From Streptomyces flaveus (lineage in GTDB: Bacteria > Actinomycetota > Actinomycetes > Streptomycetales > Streptomycetaceae), in the NCBI RefSeq assembly GCF_014647675.1, contig NZ_BMPQ01000007.1, positions 139,249 through 203,248 on the forward strand: a stretch of DNA of 64,000 nt, read 5' to 3'. Both the position numbers and the translations under genes were made by a program. Shown here piece after piece: positions 7,766-15,690 of the stretch (the first letter of the stretch is position 1; every line of letters starts with the position of its first letter). A model generated the notes under the pieces. It made no database searches and was not told the DNA's origin. It saw only the letters and a program-made list of their open reading frames with translations.

Positions 7766-8692
7766 ATGGCTGCCACGACCGCGGCCGCCGCCAGGAAGCC
7801 GCGCCGAGCGGGACCGTCGCCACGTCGCCGGACCCGCTCGGCAGGACCCCTGTTCGTAGCCCCGTTCCTGATCCTCTTCCTCCTCCTCTTCCTCGCCCCG
7901 CTCGGCTACGCCGCCTACCTGAGCCTCTTTCAGGAACAGCTCATCGGCGGCACGGTCTTCGTCGGCCTGGACAACTACGTCACCGCCCTCAAGGACCCTC
8001 AACTCCTGCACGGCGTCGGACGCGTGGCCCTGTTCTTCGTGATCCAGGTGCCGCTGATGCTGCTGCTGGCCCTGCTGTTCGCGCTCGCGCTGGACAGCGG
8101 CCTGCTGCGTCTCGCCCGCGTGATCCGGCTGGGCATCTTCGTGCCGTACGCGGTCCCGAGCGTGGTCGCCGCGCTCATGTGGGGCTACCTGTACGGCCCC
8201 GACTTCGGTCCGTTCGCCCAGCTGAGCCGCAATCTCGACCTGCCGGCCCCGCAGTTCCTCAGCGAGAGCTGGATGCTGGGCAGCCTGGCGAACATCGTGA
8301 CCTGGGAGTTCGTCGGCTACAACATGATCATCCTGTACGCGGCCCTGCGGACCGTCCCGCACGACCTGTACGAGGCTGCCGCGATGGACGGCGCAGGAGC
8401 CTGGCGCGTCGCCTGGTCGATCAAGCTCCCGGCGCTGCGGCCCGCGCTTCTGCTGACTCTGCTGTTCTCGGTGATCGGCAGCTTCCAGCTGTTCAACGAA
8501 CCGAGCCTGCTGATGAAGATCGCCCCCGACGTCATCAGCAGCTCCTACACCGCCAACCTCTACGCCTACTCCCTCGCCTTCACCGGCCAGCAGGTCAACT
8601 ACGCGGCCACGGTGTCCTTCCTCCTGGGCCTGGTCATCGTCATCGCCTCCTACGCCGTGCTGCTCACCGCGAACCGAAGGAGGGAAAAGTGA
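7766..8692 (+). CDS. Sugar ABC transporter permease 1 (MalF/UgpA-like)
   Basis: 308 residues with six predicted transmembrane helices after a basic, Arg-rich cytoplasmic N-terminus. The coupling EAA loop reads EAAAMDGAGAWRVAWSIKLP, the standard contact site for the ATPase. ATG 7766 lies one base after the stop of the binding-protein gene; translation is probably coupled. Its last codon overlaps the start of the next permease (GTGA). It forms the membrane channel with the gene at 8689. Confidence 0.9.
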   Translation: MAATTAAAARKPRRAGPSPRRRTRSAGPLFVAPFLILFLLLFLAPLGYAAYLSLFQEQLIGGTVFVGLDNYVTALKDPQLLHGVGRVALFFVIQVPLMLLLALLFALALDSGLLRLARVIRLGIFVPYAVPSVVAALMWGYLYGPDFGPFAQLSRNLDLPAPQFLSESWMLGSLANIVTWEFVGYNMIILYAALRTVPHDLYEAAAMDGAGAWRVAWSIKLPALRPALLLTLLFSVIGSFQLFNEPSLLMKIAPDVISSSYTANLYAYSLAFTGQQVNYAATVSFLLGLVIVIASYAVLLTANRRREK

Positions 8693-9621
8693 CGACCACC
8701 ATGCCGAAGGCCACGACCGCACCGGCCGACGGCCCGGCCCCCACCGCACCGAAGCGGCGCCGGTCCGCATCCCCCCGCCGCAGCACCCCGCTGACGATCG
8801 CCATGCTGGCGGCCCTGGCGTACTTCCTCCTCCCGCTGTTCTGGCTGCTGGTCGCCTCGACCAAGAACACACAGGACCTGTTCAACAGCTTCGGCCTGTG
8901 GTTCTCCGGCGCCCCGCAACTGCTGGACAACATCAGCCAGACCTTCACCCAGGACGACGGCGTCTTCGTCGACTGGCTGCTCAACACCGCCGTGTACGCC
9001 GTCGTCAGCGCGGTCGGCGCGGCGATGATCGCGGCCGCCGCCGGCTACGGCTTCGCCAAGTTCCGCTTCCGCGGCGACCGGGCCGCCTTCAACCTCGTAC
9101 TCGGCGCCATCATGGTCCCGGCCACCGCGCTGGCGATCCCGACCTACCTGCTGTTCGCCGAGGTCGGCCTGGTCAACACCCCCTGGGCGATCATCCTGCC
9201 CTCCCTCGTCAACCCCTTCGGCCTCTACCTCATGCGCGTCTACGCGGCCGACGCGGTCCCGGACAGCCTCATCGAGGCCGCCCGCATCGACGGGGCAGGG
9301 GAGGGGCGGATCTTCTTCCGGATCGCCCTCCGGCTGCTGGGCCCCGGCCTGGTGACCGTCCTGCTCTTCACGCTCGTGGCGACCTGGAACAACTACTTCC
9401 TGCCGCTGATCATGCTCAGCGACCCGAACCTGTACCCCGTCACGGTCGGCCTCTCCTCCTGGGCCGCCCAGGCGCAGAACGGCGGGAGCGGCGCCAGCAG
9501 CGACATGCTCCCGCTCGTCGTGACCGGCTCCATGATCTCCATCGTGCCGCTCGTCATCGCCTTCCTCATGCTCCAGCGCTACTGGCAGAGCGGCCTGGCG
9601 ACCGGAAGCGTCAAGCAGTAA
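8689..9621 (+). CDS. Sugar ABC transporter permease 2 (MalG/UgpE-like)
   Basis: 310 residues, six transmembrane helices, basic N-terminal tail of about 30 residues. The EAA loop reads EAARIDGAGEGRIFFRIALR. The GTG start at 8689 overlaps the preceding TGA and follows a near-perfect ribosome site GAAGGAGGG (8676-8684). It is the second half of the heterodimeric pore of this importer, with 28 bp to the GH42 gene. Confidence 0.9.
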   Translation: MTTTMPKATTAPADGPAPTAPKRRRSASPRRSTPLTIAMLAALAYFLLPLFWLLVASTKNTQDLFNSFGLWFSGAPQLLDNISQTFTQDDGVFVDWLLNTAVYAVVSAVGAAMIAAAAGYGFAKFRFRGDRAAFNLVLGAIMVPATALAIPTYLLFAEVGLVNTPWAIILPSLVNPFGLYLMRVYAADAVPDSLIEAARIDGAGEGRIFFRIALRLLGPGLVTVLLFTLVATWNNYFLPLIMLSDPNLYPVTVGLSSWAAQAQNGGSGASSDMLPLVVTGSMISIVPLVIAFLMLQRYWQSGLATGSVKQ

Positions 9622-9649
9622 CTCCCCCTACTTTCCCGGAGGTTGCTTC

Positions 9650-11788
9650 ATGGCGGAACTGCCCGCCCGCGTCCTGTTCGGAGCCGCGTACTACCACGAG
9701 TACACGCCCGCGTACGACCCCGAACTGCGGCCCGACGAACAGCTCAAGACCGACCTCGACCTGATGGCCGCGGCGAACTTCACCGTGATCCGGGTGGGCG
9801 AATCGGTCTGGTCGACCTGGGAGCCGGAGAACGGGCGCTTCGACCTCGACTGGCTCCAGCCGGTCCTCGACGGCGCCCACGAGCGCGGCATCTCCGTCAT
9901 CATCGGCACGCCGACGTACGCGGTGCCGCCGTGGCTGGCCCGCCAGTACCCGGAGATCACCGGGGAGTACGCCACCGGACAGCGCCTCGGCTGGGGCGCC
10001 CGCCAGGAGGTGGACTTCACTCACCCCGCGTTCCGCTTCCACGCCGAGCGGATCATCCGCAAGATGGTCGCCCGGTACGCCGACCACCCGGCGGTCATCG
10101 GCTGGCAGGTCGACAACGAGCCGGGCCTGCACCTCTTCCACAACCAAGGCATCTTCCAGCGCTTCGTCGACCACCTGCGCGACAAGTACGGGGACATCGA
10201 GACCCTCAACCGCGAGTGGGGCCTGGTGTACTGGTCCCACCGCCTGTCGACGTGGGCGGACCTGTGGACTCCGGACGGCAACGTCCAGCCTCAGTACGAC
10301 GTCGCCTGGCGGGAGTTCCAGGCTCGCCAGGTCACCGAGTTCATCGGCTGGCAGGCGGACATCGTGCGCGAGTACGTCCGCCCCGAGCAGTTCGTCACCA
10401 CCTGCATCTCGTACACCCGCCAGGGAGTTGAGGACGACGAGCTGTCCGCCCGGCTCGACATCGCCTCCGGCAACCCGTACTACGACATGCAGGACGGCCT
10501 CCTGCTCCCCGACCCCACGCCCGACGACCACCAGCAGATCTGGAAGACCACCGGCGTCTGGTCGATGTACCAGACCGCGGACTGGATGTTCTCCTCCCGC
10601 CAGGAACCGTTCCTGGTCACCGAGACCAACGCCCAGTGCATCGGCACCCCGTGGGACAACCGACCCGCCTACGACGGCCAGTGGCGGCAGGCAGCGTGGG
10701 CGCACGTCGCGCGTGGCGCGCGGATGATCGAGTACTGGCAGTGGCAGACGCTGCGCTTCGGCGCCGAGACCTACTGGGGCGGCGTCCTTCCCCACAGCGG
10801 ACAGCCCGGCCGCGCATACGCCGAACTCGCCCGCCTGGGCGCCGAGTTCGAGGCGGCGGGCCCGCTCGTCGCCGGGCTCGAACCGGACGCCGACATCACG
10901 ATGGTCTACTCGACGCCGAGCAAGTGGCTCATGCAGAAGCACCCCCCGCTCGCGACCGCCGACGGCGACCCCGACCCCGCCGCGTACCACCGCATCTTCG
11001 ACCCCTTCTACCGCGGCGCCTTCGAGGCCGGCCGCCAGGTGCGCATCGTGCACGCCCGGCAGCTGCACGACCCGCGCGGCGAGGGGGAGGGCATGGCGCC
11101 GGAGGAGGCCGCACGCTGTCATCCCGTGCTGGTCGCAGCGGGCTTGTACATCGCCGCCGACGCGACTCTCGACTGGCTCGTGGCCTATGCCGACGCGGGC
11201 GGTCACCTGGTCCTCGGCCCCCGTACCGGATACGCCGACCACGAGGCGCGGGCCCGGCACGAGGCGGCGCCCGGACGCCTGGCCGAGGCCGCGGGAGTCA
11301 CGTACGAGGAGTTCAGCAATCTCGCGCGCGACCTCTCGGTGCACCCCGTGGCCGGCAGCCCGCTTCAGCTGCCGCAGGAGGCGACGGCAACTCGCTGGGC
11401 CGACGGCCTGACCGTCACCGACGCCGAGGCGCTGGCCGCGTACGACCACCCGCACTTCGGCCGCTGGCCCGCGATCACCACCCGCCGCCACGGCGACGGC
11501 CGCGTCACCTACGTCGGTACGGTCCCGGGTCGCGCCCTCGCCCGCGCGTTGGCGACCTGGCTGGCACCTTCCGCACGCCACGGCTGGCGGGACCTGCCGG
11601 AATCGGTCACCGCGACGACCGGTACGTCCACCGACGGGCGCCGCGTCCACGTCGTCCACAACTGGAGCTGGGAGCCCGCCCGCGTCTCCGCTCCCATGGC
11701 GTTGACCGATGCCCTGAACGGCACGTCCGTCCCCGCGGGCACGGCACTGGACCTCGGCGCCTGGGACGTACGCGTACTCGTCTCCTGA
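9650..11788 (+). CDS. GH42 beta-galactosidase, intracellular
   Basis: 712-residue glycoside hydrolase family 42 enzyme without signal peptide, so it acts on imported oligosaccharides. The TIM barrel begins with the typical RVLFGAAYYHEY and WSTWEPENGRFD. The acid/base Glu157 is in WQVDNEPG and the nucleophile is Glu325 in LVTETNAQ. It is followed by the trimerisation (flavodoxin-like) domain and a small C-terminal beta domain. Length fits the family (about 650-720). GGAGG precedes ATG 9650. Position after the two permeases defines a transport-then-hydrolysis operon for beta-galactosides, plausibly from plant galactan or arabinogalactan. GH42 enzymes also act on alpha-L-arabinopyranosides, so that activity cannot be excluded. 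Confidence 0.9.
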   Translation: MAELPARVLFGAAYYHEYTPAYDPELRPDEQLKTDLDLMAAANFTVIRVGESVWSTWEPENGRFDLDWLQPVLDGAHERGISVIIGTPTYAVPPWLARQYPEITGEYATGQRLGWGARQEVDFTHPAFRFHAERIIRKMVARYADHPAVIGWQVDNEPGLHLFHNQGIFQRFVDHLRDKYGDIETLNREWGLVYWSHRLSTWADLWTPDGNVQPQYDVAWREFQARQVTEFIGWQADIVREYVRPEQFVTTCISYTRQGVEDDELSARLDIASGNPYYDMQDGLLLPDPTPDDHQQIWKTTGVWSMYQTADWMFSSRQEPFLVTETNAQCIGTPWDNRPAYDGQWRQAAWAHVARGARMIEYWQWQTLRFGAETYWGGVLPHSGQPGRAYAELARLGAEFEAAGPLVAGLEPDADITMVYSTPSKWLMQKHPPLATADGDPDPAAYHRIFDPFYRGAFEAGRQVRIVHARQLHDPRGEGEGMAPEEAARCHPVLVAAGLYIAADATLDWLVAYADAGGHLVLGPRTGYADHEARARHEAAPGRLAEAAGVTYEEFSNLARDLSVHPVAGSPLQLPQEATATRWADGLTVTDAEALAAYDHPHFGRWPAITTRRHGDGRVTYVGTVPGRALARALATWLAPSARHGWRDLPESVTATTGTSTDGRRVHVVHNWSWEPARVSAPMALTDALNGTSVPAGTALDLGAWDVRVLVS

Positions 11789-11862
11789 TCCACCTCCGAT
11801 CCACCCCCTGATCCAACCTCACGAGCATCACCATGATCATTTTCGATCCCCGAGGAGGGGCT

Positions 11863-14001
11863 GTGCAGAGAAGAAGACTTGGCAAAGCGCTGGGAACTTT
11901 CGTCGCGGGTTCAGCGATGCTGGGCCTGACCATGAGCAGCGCGCAGGCGTACAACCCGACGGGCGGGATCCTGTACCAGCTCGGCGACGAACCGTGCCTG
12001 AAGGGCCGGGGCAACTGCGCGATCTACGTCAAGTCGGCGCAGTTGGAGAGCGGACGTCTCGTCGCGGCGTTCGAGAAGGCCACGGTCGTCCCGGAGACGG
12101 GAAGCGCCGACCGAGAGACCATGCCGGTCTACAAGAGCGACGACCACGGAACCTCGTGGCAGCCACTGGCGGACGTCAAGGCTCCGGCGTACCTCTCCAA
12201 GGACCCCAAGTACGCGAAGTACAAGAGCAACTGGGCGAGCCCGTTCCTCTACACGCTTCCGCAGGACGTCGGCAAACTGAAGAAGGGCACGCTGCTCCTC
12301 GCGACCATCGTGACGGGCGACGACCACTACTACCTCGAGAACAAGGCAGCCGACCCGAACTGGACGCCGTCCAACGACGGGGACCGCAGTGACATGGCGC
12401 TCGCCCTGTACTCCAGCACCGACGAAGGCGAGAGCTGGAAAGTCCTCAACGTCATCGCGACAGGCGGCTGGCAGGGCGGCAGCGCGGGCGCGGTCGGCAA
12501 GAACGTCGCCAAGGCGAACACGTACAAGCAGGTCGATCCCCTCTGGGAGCCGTACCTGATGGTCCACAAGGGCCAACTCGTCTGCTACTACTCCGACGAG
12601 AACGACTACCTCGGCTTCGACCCGGTCACCGGTGTGCCGAAGCTGGATCCGGACAACGACACCGCCCGGGACTCGCACGGCCAGATCCTCGTCCACAAGA
12701 CCTGGAACGGCCGCAGCGCGCAGTGGAGCGAGCCCGTCGTCGACGTCGCCGGCCTGACCCAGGACATGGGAGGCGACAAGACGCAGATCGGAGGCGGCCG
12801 GCCGGGCATGACGACCGTCGTCCCGACGACGGACGGCAAGTGGCTGCTCCCCTACGAGTACTGGGGCGGCGGAACCAACACCCGATACGTGATCGCCGAC
12901 GACCCGCTGAAGTTCTACCGCGGCTCCACGGACGCCCCCGTTACCTCCCTGCCGGTCGACGCCGGTTCCCGCAGGCTCGCGGTCAACGGCAGCCCGGTCG
13001 TCATCAACCTCCCCGACGGGCGCCTGGTGTACAACGCCGCCGGCAGCGGCAACGTCTGGGTCAACGAGAGCGGACGCAGCGACGGCGTGTGGAAGGAGTA
13101 CCAGACGAACGCGCCGGCCTCCTACAGCCGCAACCTGCAGTACGTCGAGGGCACCGGCCGCATCTCGATCCTCAACCACCAGGGCACCTCGACGATCGCC
13201 TTCTCCGAGGTCGACCAAGGCCGCTCGGAGGGCGCCTACTACCAGCTCGTGAACCGCAAGACCGGGCAGGTCATCGGCACCGGCGGCAAGACCAACGACG
13301 CCAACATCGGCAACGGGGACGTTCCCGACGTCCGCCTGGAGGACGCCGGTTCGGTGGCGAACAAGGACACCCAGTACTGGCACCTGGTGAACGCGCCGAA
13401 GGGCGGCACGACGCTACTGAACAAATCAGGTGGCCGCATGGCAGGCATCTGGACCGGGAACGCGACGGTCGGCCAGCGGATCGGCCAGTGGGTCGACAAC
13501 AGCCCCACAGGCGTCTGGAACCTCAGCAAGACCGCCGACGGCTACTACAAGTTCCAGGCGGCCAAGAACACCAACGTGTTCCTGACCGGCGCATCCGCCG
13601 GTGCGCCGCTGACCCTGCAGAACGCGGTCGCGGACGGCTCCCAGGAGTGGGAGCTCGTCCAGCAGGCCCCGACCGCCGCAGACCTGACGAAGGACACGCG
13701 GTCCAAGCGTCTGACCGCGAGCACCGTCGGGAGGAAGGGCGCCGTGTCGCTGAACGCCGCCGCCTCGGATCCCGCGGGCACGGCCCTGCATGCGAACAAG
13801 ACCGGCCACGCCTACGTGTTCGCAGCCGACGGCAAGGTCACGGACCTGGGCCAGGTCTCCTTCGACGAGGCCCAGAAGGGCAGCGTGGCCCTCCCGGCGA
13901 CCATCGCAGGCGGGAAGAAGATCAAGATCGCGGTGGTCTTCGACGACACACCGCTGATGTGGGACGAGGCCACCGTCCGGACCGCTGCCACCGGACGCTG
14001 A
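11863..14001 (+). CDS. Secreted beta-propeller (BNR/sialidase-fold) protein with ricin-like C-domain
   Basis: 712 residues. A Sec signal (MQRRRLGKALG... cleaved after SSAQA) is followed by a beta-propeller of about 400 residues with two clear Asp-boxes: SDDHGTSW and STDEGESW. A C-terminal ricin-B-like beta-trefoil (about 450-620) has YYQLVNRKTGQVIG, YWHLVN and QEWELV repeats. A roughly 80-residue tail follows. GTG 11863 is preferred over ATG 11833 because GGAGGGG lies just before it and it begins the signal peptide cleanly. Closely following the GH42 gene (74 bp), it probably acts outside on a galactose- or arabinose-containing polymer; GH33, GH93 or an uncharacterised propeller hydrolase are all possible. 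The ricin-like part would bind the glycan. Confidence 0.75.
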   Translation: MQRRRLGKALGTFVAGSAMLGLTMSSAQAYNPTGGILYQLGDEPCLKGRGNCAIYVKSAQLESGRLVAAFEKATVVPETGSADRETMPVYKSDDHGTSWQPLADVKAPAYLSKDPKYAKYKSNWASPFLYTLPQDVGKLKKGTLLLATIVTGDDHYYLENKAADPNWTPSNDGDRSDMALALYSSTDEGESWKVLNVIATGGWQGGSAGAVGKNVAKANTYKQVDPLWEPYLMVHKGQLVCYYSDENDYLGFDPVTGVPKLDPDNDTARDSHGQILVHKTWNGRSAQWSEPVVDVAGLTQDMGGDKTQIGGGRPGMTTVVPTTDGKWLLPYEYWGGGTNTRYVIADDPLKFYRGSTDAPVTSLPVDAGSRRLAVNGSPVVINLPDGRLVYNAAGSGNVWVNESGRSDGVWKEYQTNAPASYSRNLQYVEGTGRISILNHQGTSTIAFSEVDQGRSEGAYYQLVNRKTGQVIGTGGKTNDANIGNGDVPDVRLEDAGSVANKDTQYWHLVNAPKGGTTLLNKSGGRMAGIWTGNATVGQRIGQWVDNSPTGVWNLSKTADGYYKFQAAKNTNVFLTGASAGAPLTLQNAVADGSQEWELVQQAPTAADLTKDTRSKRLTASTVGRKGAVSLNAAASDPAGTALHANKTGHAYVFAADGKVTDLGQVSFDEAQKGSVALPATIAGGKKIKIAVVFDDTPLMWDEATVRTAATGR

Positions 14002-14014
14002 TCCACGGCTCCTC

Positions 14015-14042
14015 GGGGTGAGCCGGCTCGCCGGCTCACCCC
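14015..14042 (+). terminator. Terminator of the galactoside operon
   Basis: Perfect 12-bp stem (14015-14026 with 14031-14042) and a CTCG loop, 14 bp after the stop of the propeller gene. Confidence 0.7.
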
Positions 14043-14100
14043 ACGCGGCGGGGCCATGATCCAAGTGGTGACGTCCCCCGAACGGGCGTAGCTTCGAACG

Positions 14101-15657
14101 GTGGACGGAAGCAGCAGCCCGCAGCCGGCCTCCTCACCACAGACCACCACCCGGGAACGCGGCGGTGGCGGAAACGCGATGGCTCTGCTGGTCATCGCCT
14201 CGTGCCAGCTGATGGTGGTCCTGGACATCACCATCGTGAACATCGCGCTGCCGCACATTCAGCGCTCCCTGGAGTTCTCCACCACCAGCCTGTCCTGGGT
14301 GGTCAACGCGTACACCCTCACCTTCGGCGGGCTGCTGCTGCTCGGCGGCCGGACCGGCGACATCCTCGGCAGACGGCGCGTCTTCATCTTCGGCGTGCTG
14401 CTCTTCGTGTTCGCCTCGCTGCTCGGCGGGCTCGCGCAGAACGCCGGCCAACTCCTCGCCGCCCGCGCCCTCCAGGGCGTCGGCGGTGCCATCGCGTCCC
14501 CGACCGCCCTCTCCCTGGTCAGTACGACCTTCCGCGAAGGCCCCGAACGCAACCGGGCCTTCGGGGTGTTCGCCGCGGTCTCGGCGGGCGGCGGAGCCAT
14601 CGGCCTGCTCGCCGGCGGAGTCCTCGTCGAGTGGCTGAACTGGCGGTGGGTGCTCTTCGTCAACGTCCCCATCGGGCTACTCATCGCCCTCGCCATACCC
14701 CGCTGGATCAGGGAGTCCGAACGCCACCCCGGCCACTTCGACATCGCCGGCGCGCTGACCTCCACCGTGGGCATGGTGCTGCTGGTCTACGGATTCATCA
14801 GGGCCGCGCAGGAAGGCTGGCGGGACGGGCTCACGGTGGCCTCGTTCGCAGCGGCGGTCGTCATCCTCACGGTGTTCATCCTGATCGAGAGGCAATCCAG
14901 ACAGCCGATCACGCCGCTGCACATGTTCGCCGACCGTAACCGCGCGGGCACCTACGGCATGATGCTGTGCCTGGCCGCCGCGATCTTCGGCATGTTCTTC
15001 TTCCTCACGCTCTTCACGCAGAACGTGCTGGATTTCAGCCCGCTGCAGACCGGTCTCGCCTTCCTGCCGGTCAGCGCGGTCATCGCGATCGGCGCCGGGC
15101 TGGCCTCGCGGTTCCTGCCCAGATACGGCCCCAAGCCCTTCATGGTCGTGGGCGGGATCCTGGCGGCGTCCGGCCTGGCGTGGCTGACCCTGACCGACGT
15201 CCACTCCACCTACGTGGGCAGCGTCCTCGGTCCGATCCTGGTCTTCAGCCTGGGGATGGGCATGGAGTTCGTCTCGCTCACGCTCATGGCGCTCTCCAAC
15301 GTCCCCACGCACGAGACCGGCGCCGCCTCCGGACTCCTCAACGCCACCCAGCAGGTCGGCGGCTCGCTCGGTCTGTCCATCCTGGTCACGGTGTTCGGCA
15401 CGGCCAGCCGGAACGAGGCGGACGAGCAGGTTCCGCGTTTCCTGGAACAGGCGACGTCGGCGGAGCGCGCGCGGTTCGAGCGCACCGGGGACCTTCCGCC
15501 GCCCTGGGCCGACGAGGTCCTCGCCTCCGGTGTCTCGGCCGCCTTCGTCATGGCGGCGATCTTCGCCGTGCTCGCCGCACTGATCGCCGTCGTGGTCATC
15601 CAGGTCCGCCCCTCCGACCTGGAACACCTGGGCGGGAAGGGCCTCGGCCCGGTCTGA
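14101..15657 (+). CDS. DHA2-family MFS drug exporter (EmrB/QacA type)
   Basis: 518 residues with 14 predicted transmembrane helices. The helix-1 motif LDITIVNIALPHI, motif A GGRTGDILGRRR and motif C-like GAIASPTALSLV place it in the 14-TMS drug:H+ antiporter 2 family, which exports antibiotics, dyes or own metabolites by proton exchange. GTG 14101 has no Shine-Dalgarno. A TAGCTT hexamer at 14089-14094, six bases before the start, suggests a leaderless transcript; ATG 14179 is the alternative start. Convergent with the next gene. No adjacent regulator reveals the substrate. Confidence 0.85.
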   Translation: MDGSSSPQPASSPQTTTRERGGGGNAMALLVIASCQLMVVLDITIVNIALPHIQRSLEFSTTSLSWVVNAYTLTFGGLLLLGGRTGDILGRRRVFIFGVLLFVFASLLGGLAQNAGQLLAARALQGVGGAIASPTALSLVSTTFREGPERNRAFGVFAAVSAGGGAIGLLAGGVLVEWLNWRWVLFVNVPIGLLIALAIPRWIRESERHPGHFDIAGALTSTVGMVLLVYGFIRAAQEGWRDGLTVASFAAAVVILTVFILIERQSRQPITPLHMFADRNRAGTYGMMLCLAAAIFGMFFFLTLFTQNVLDFSPLQTGLAFLPVSAVIAIGAGLASRFLPRYGPKPFMVVGGILAASGLAWLTLTDVHSTYVGSVLGPILVFSLGMGMEFVSLTLMALSNVPTHETGAASGLLNATQQVGGSLGLSILVTVFGTASRNEADEQVPRFLEQATSAERARFERTGDLPPPWADEVLASGVSAAFVMAAIFAVLAALIAVVVIQVRPSDLEHLGGKGLGPV

Positions 15658-15668
15658 GACCGAGGCCC
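15639..15668. terminator. Bidirectional terminator between convergent genes
   Basis: GGGCCTCGG (15639-15647) pairs with CCGAGGCCC (15660-15668). The inner loop can form a further GGTC/GACC stem. It spans the MFS stop codon and lies 22 bp from the stop of the opposite-strand dehydrogenase-like gene. Confidence 0.55.
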
Positions 15669-15690
15669 CTCATCCTCAACGGCAGGAGAC

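Noticed and set aside
9611..11659. 682-codon frame antisense to the GH42 gene
   Set aside because: Composition typical of a shadow frame; catalytic residues are all on the plus strand.
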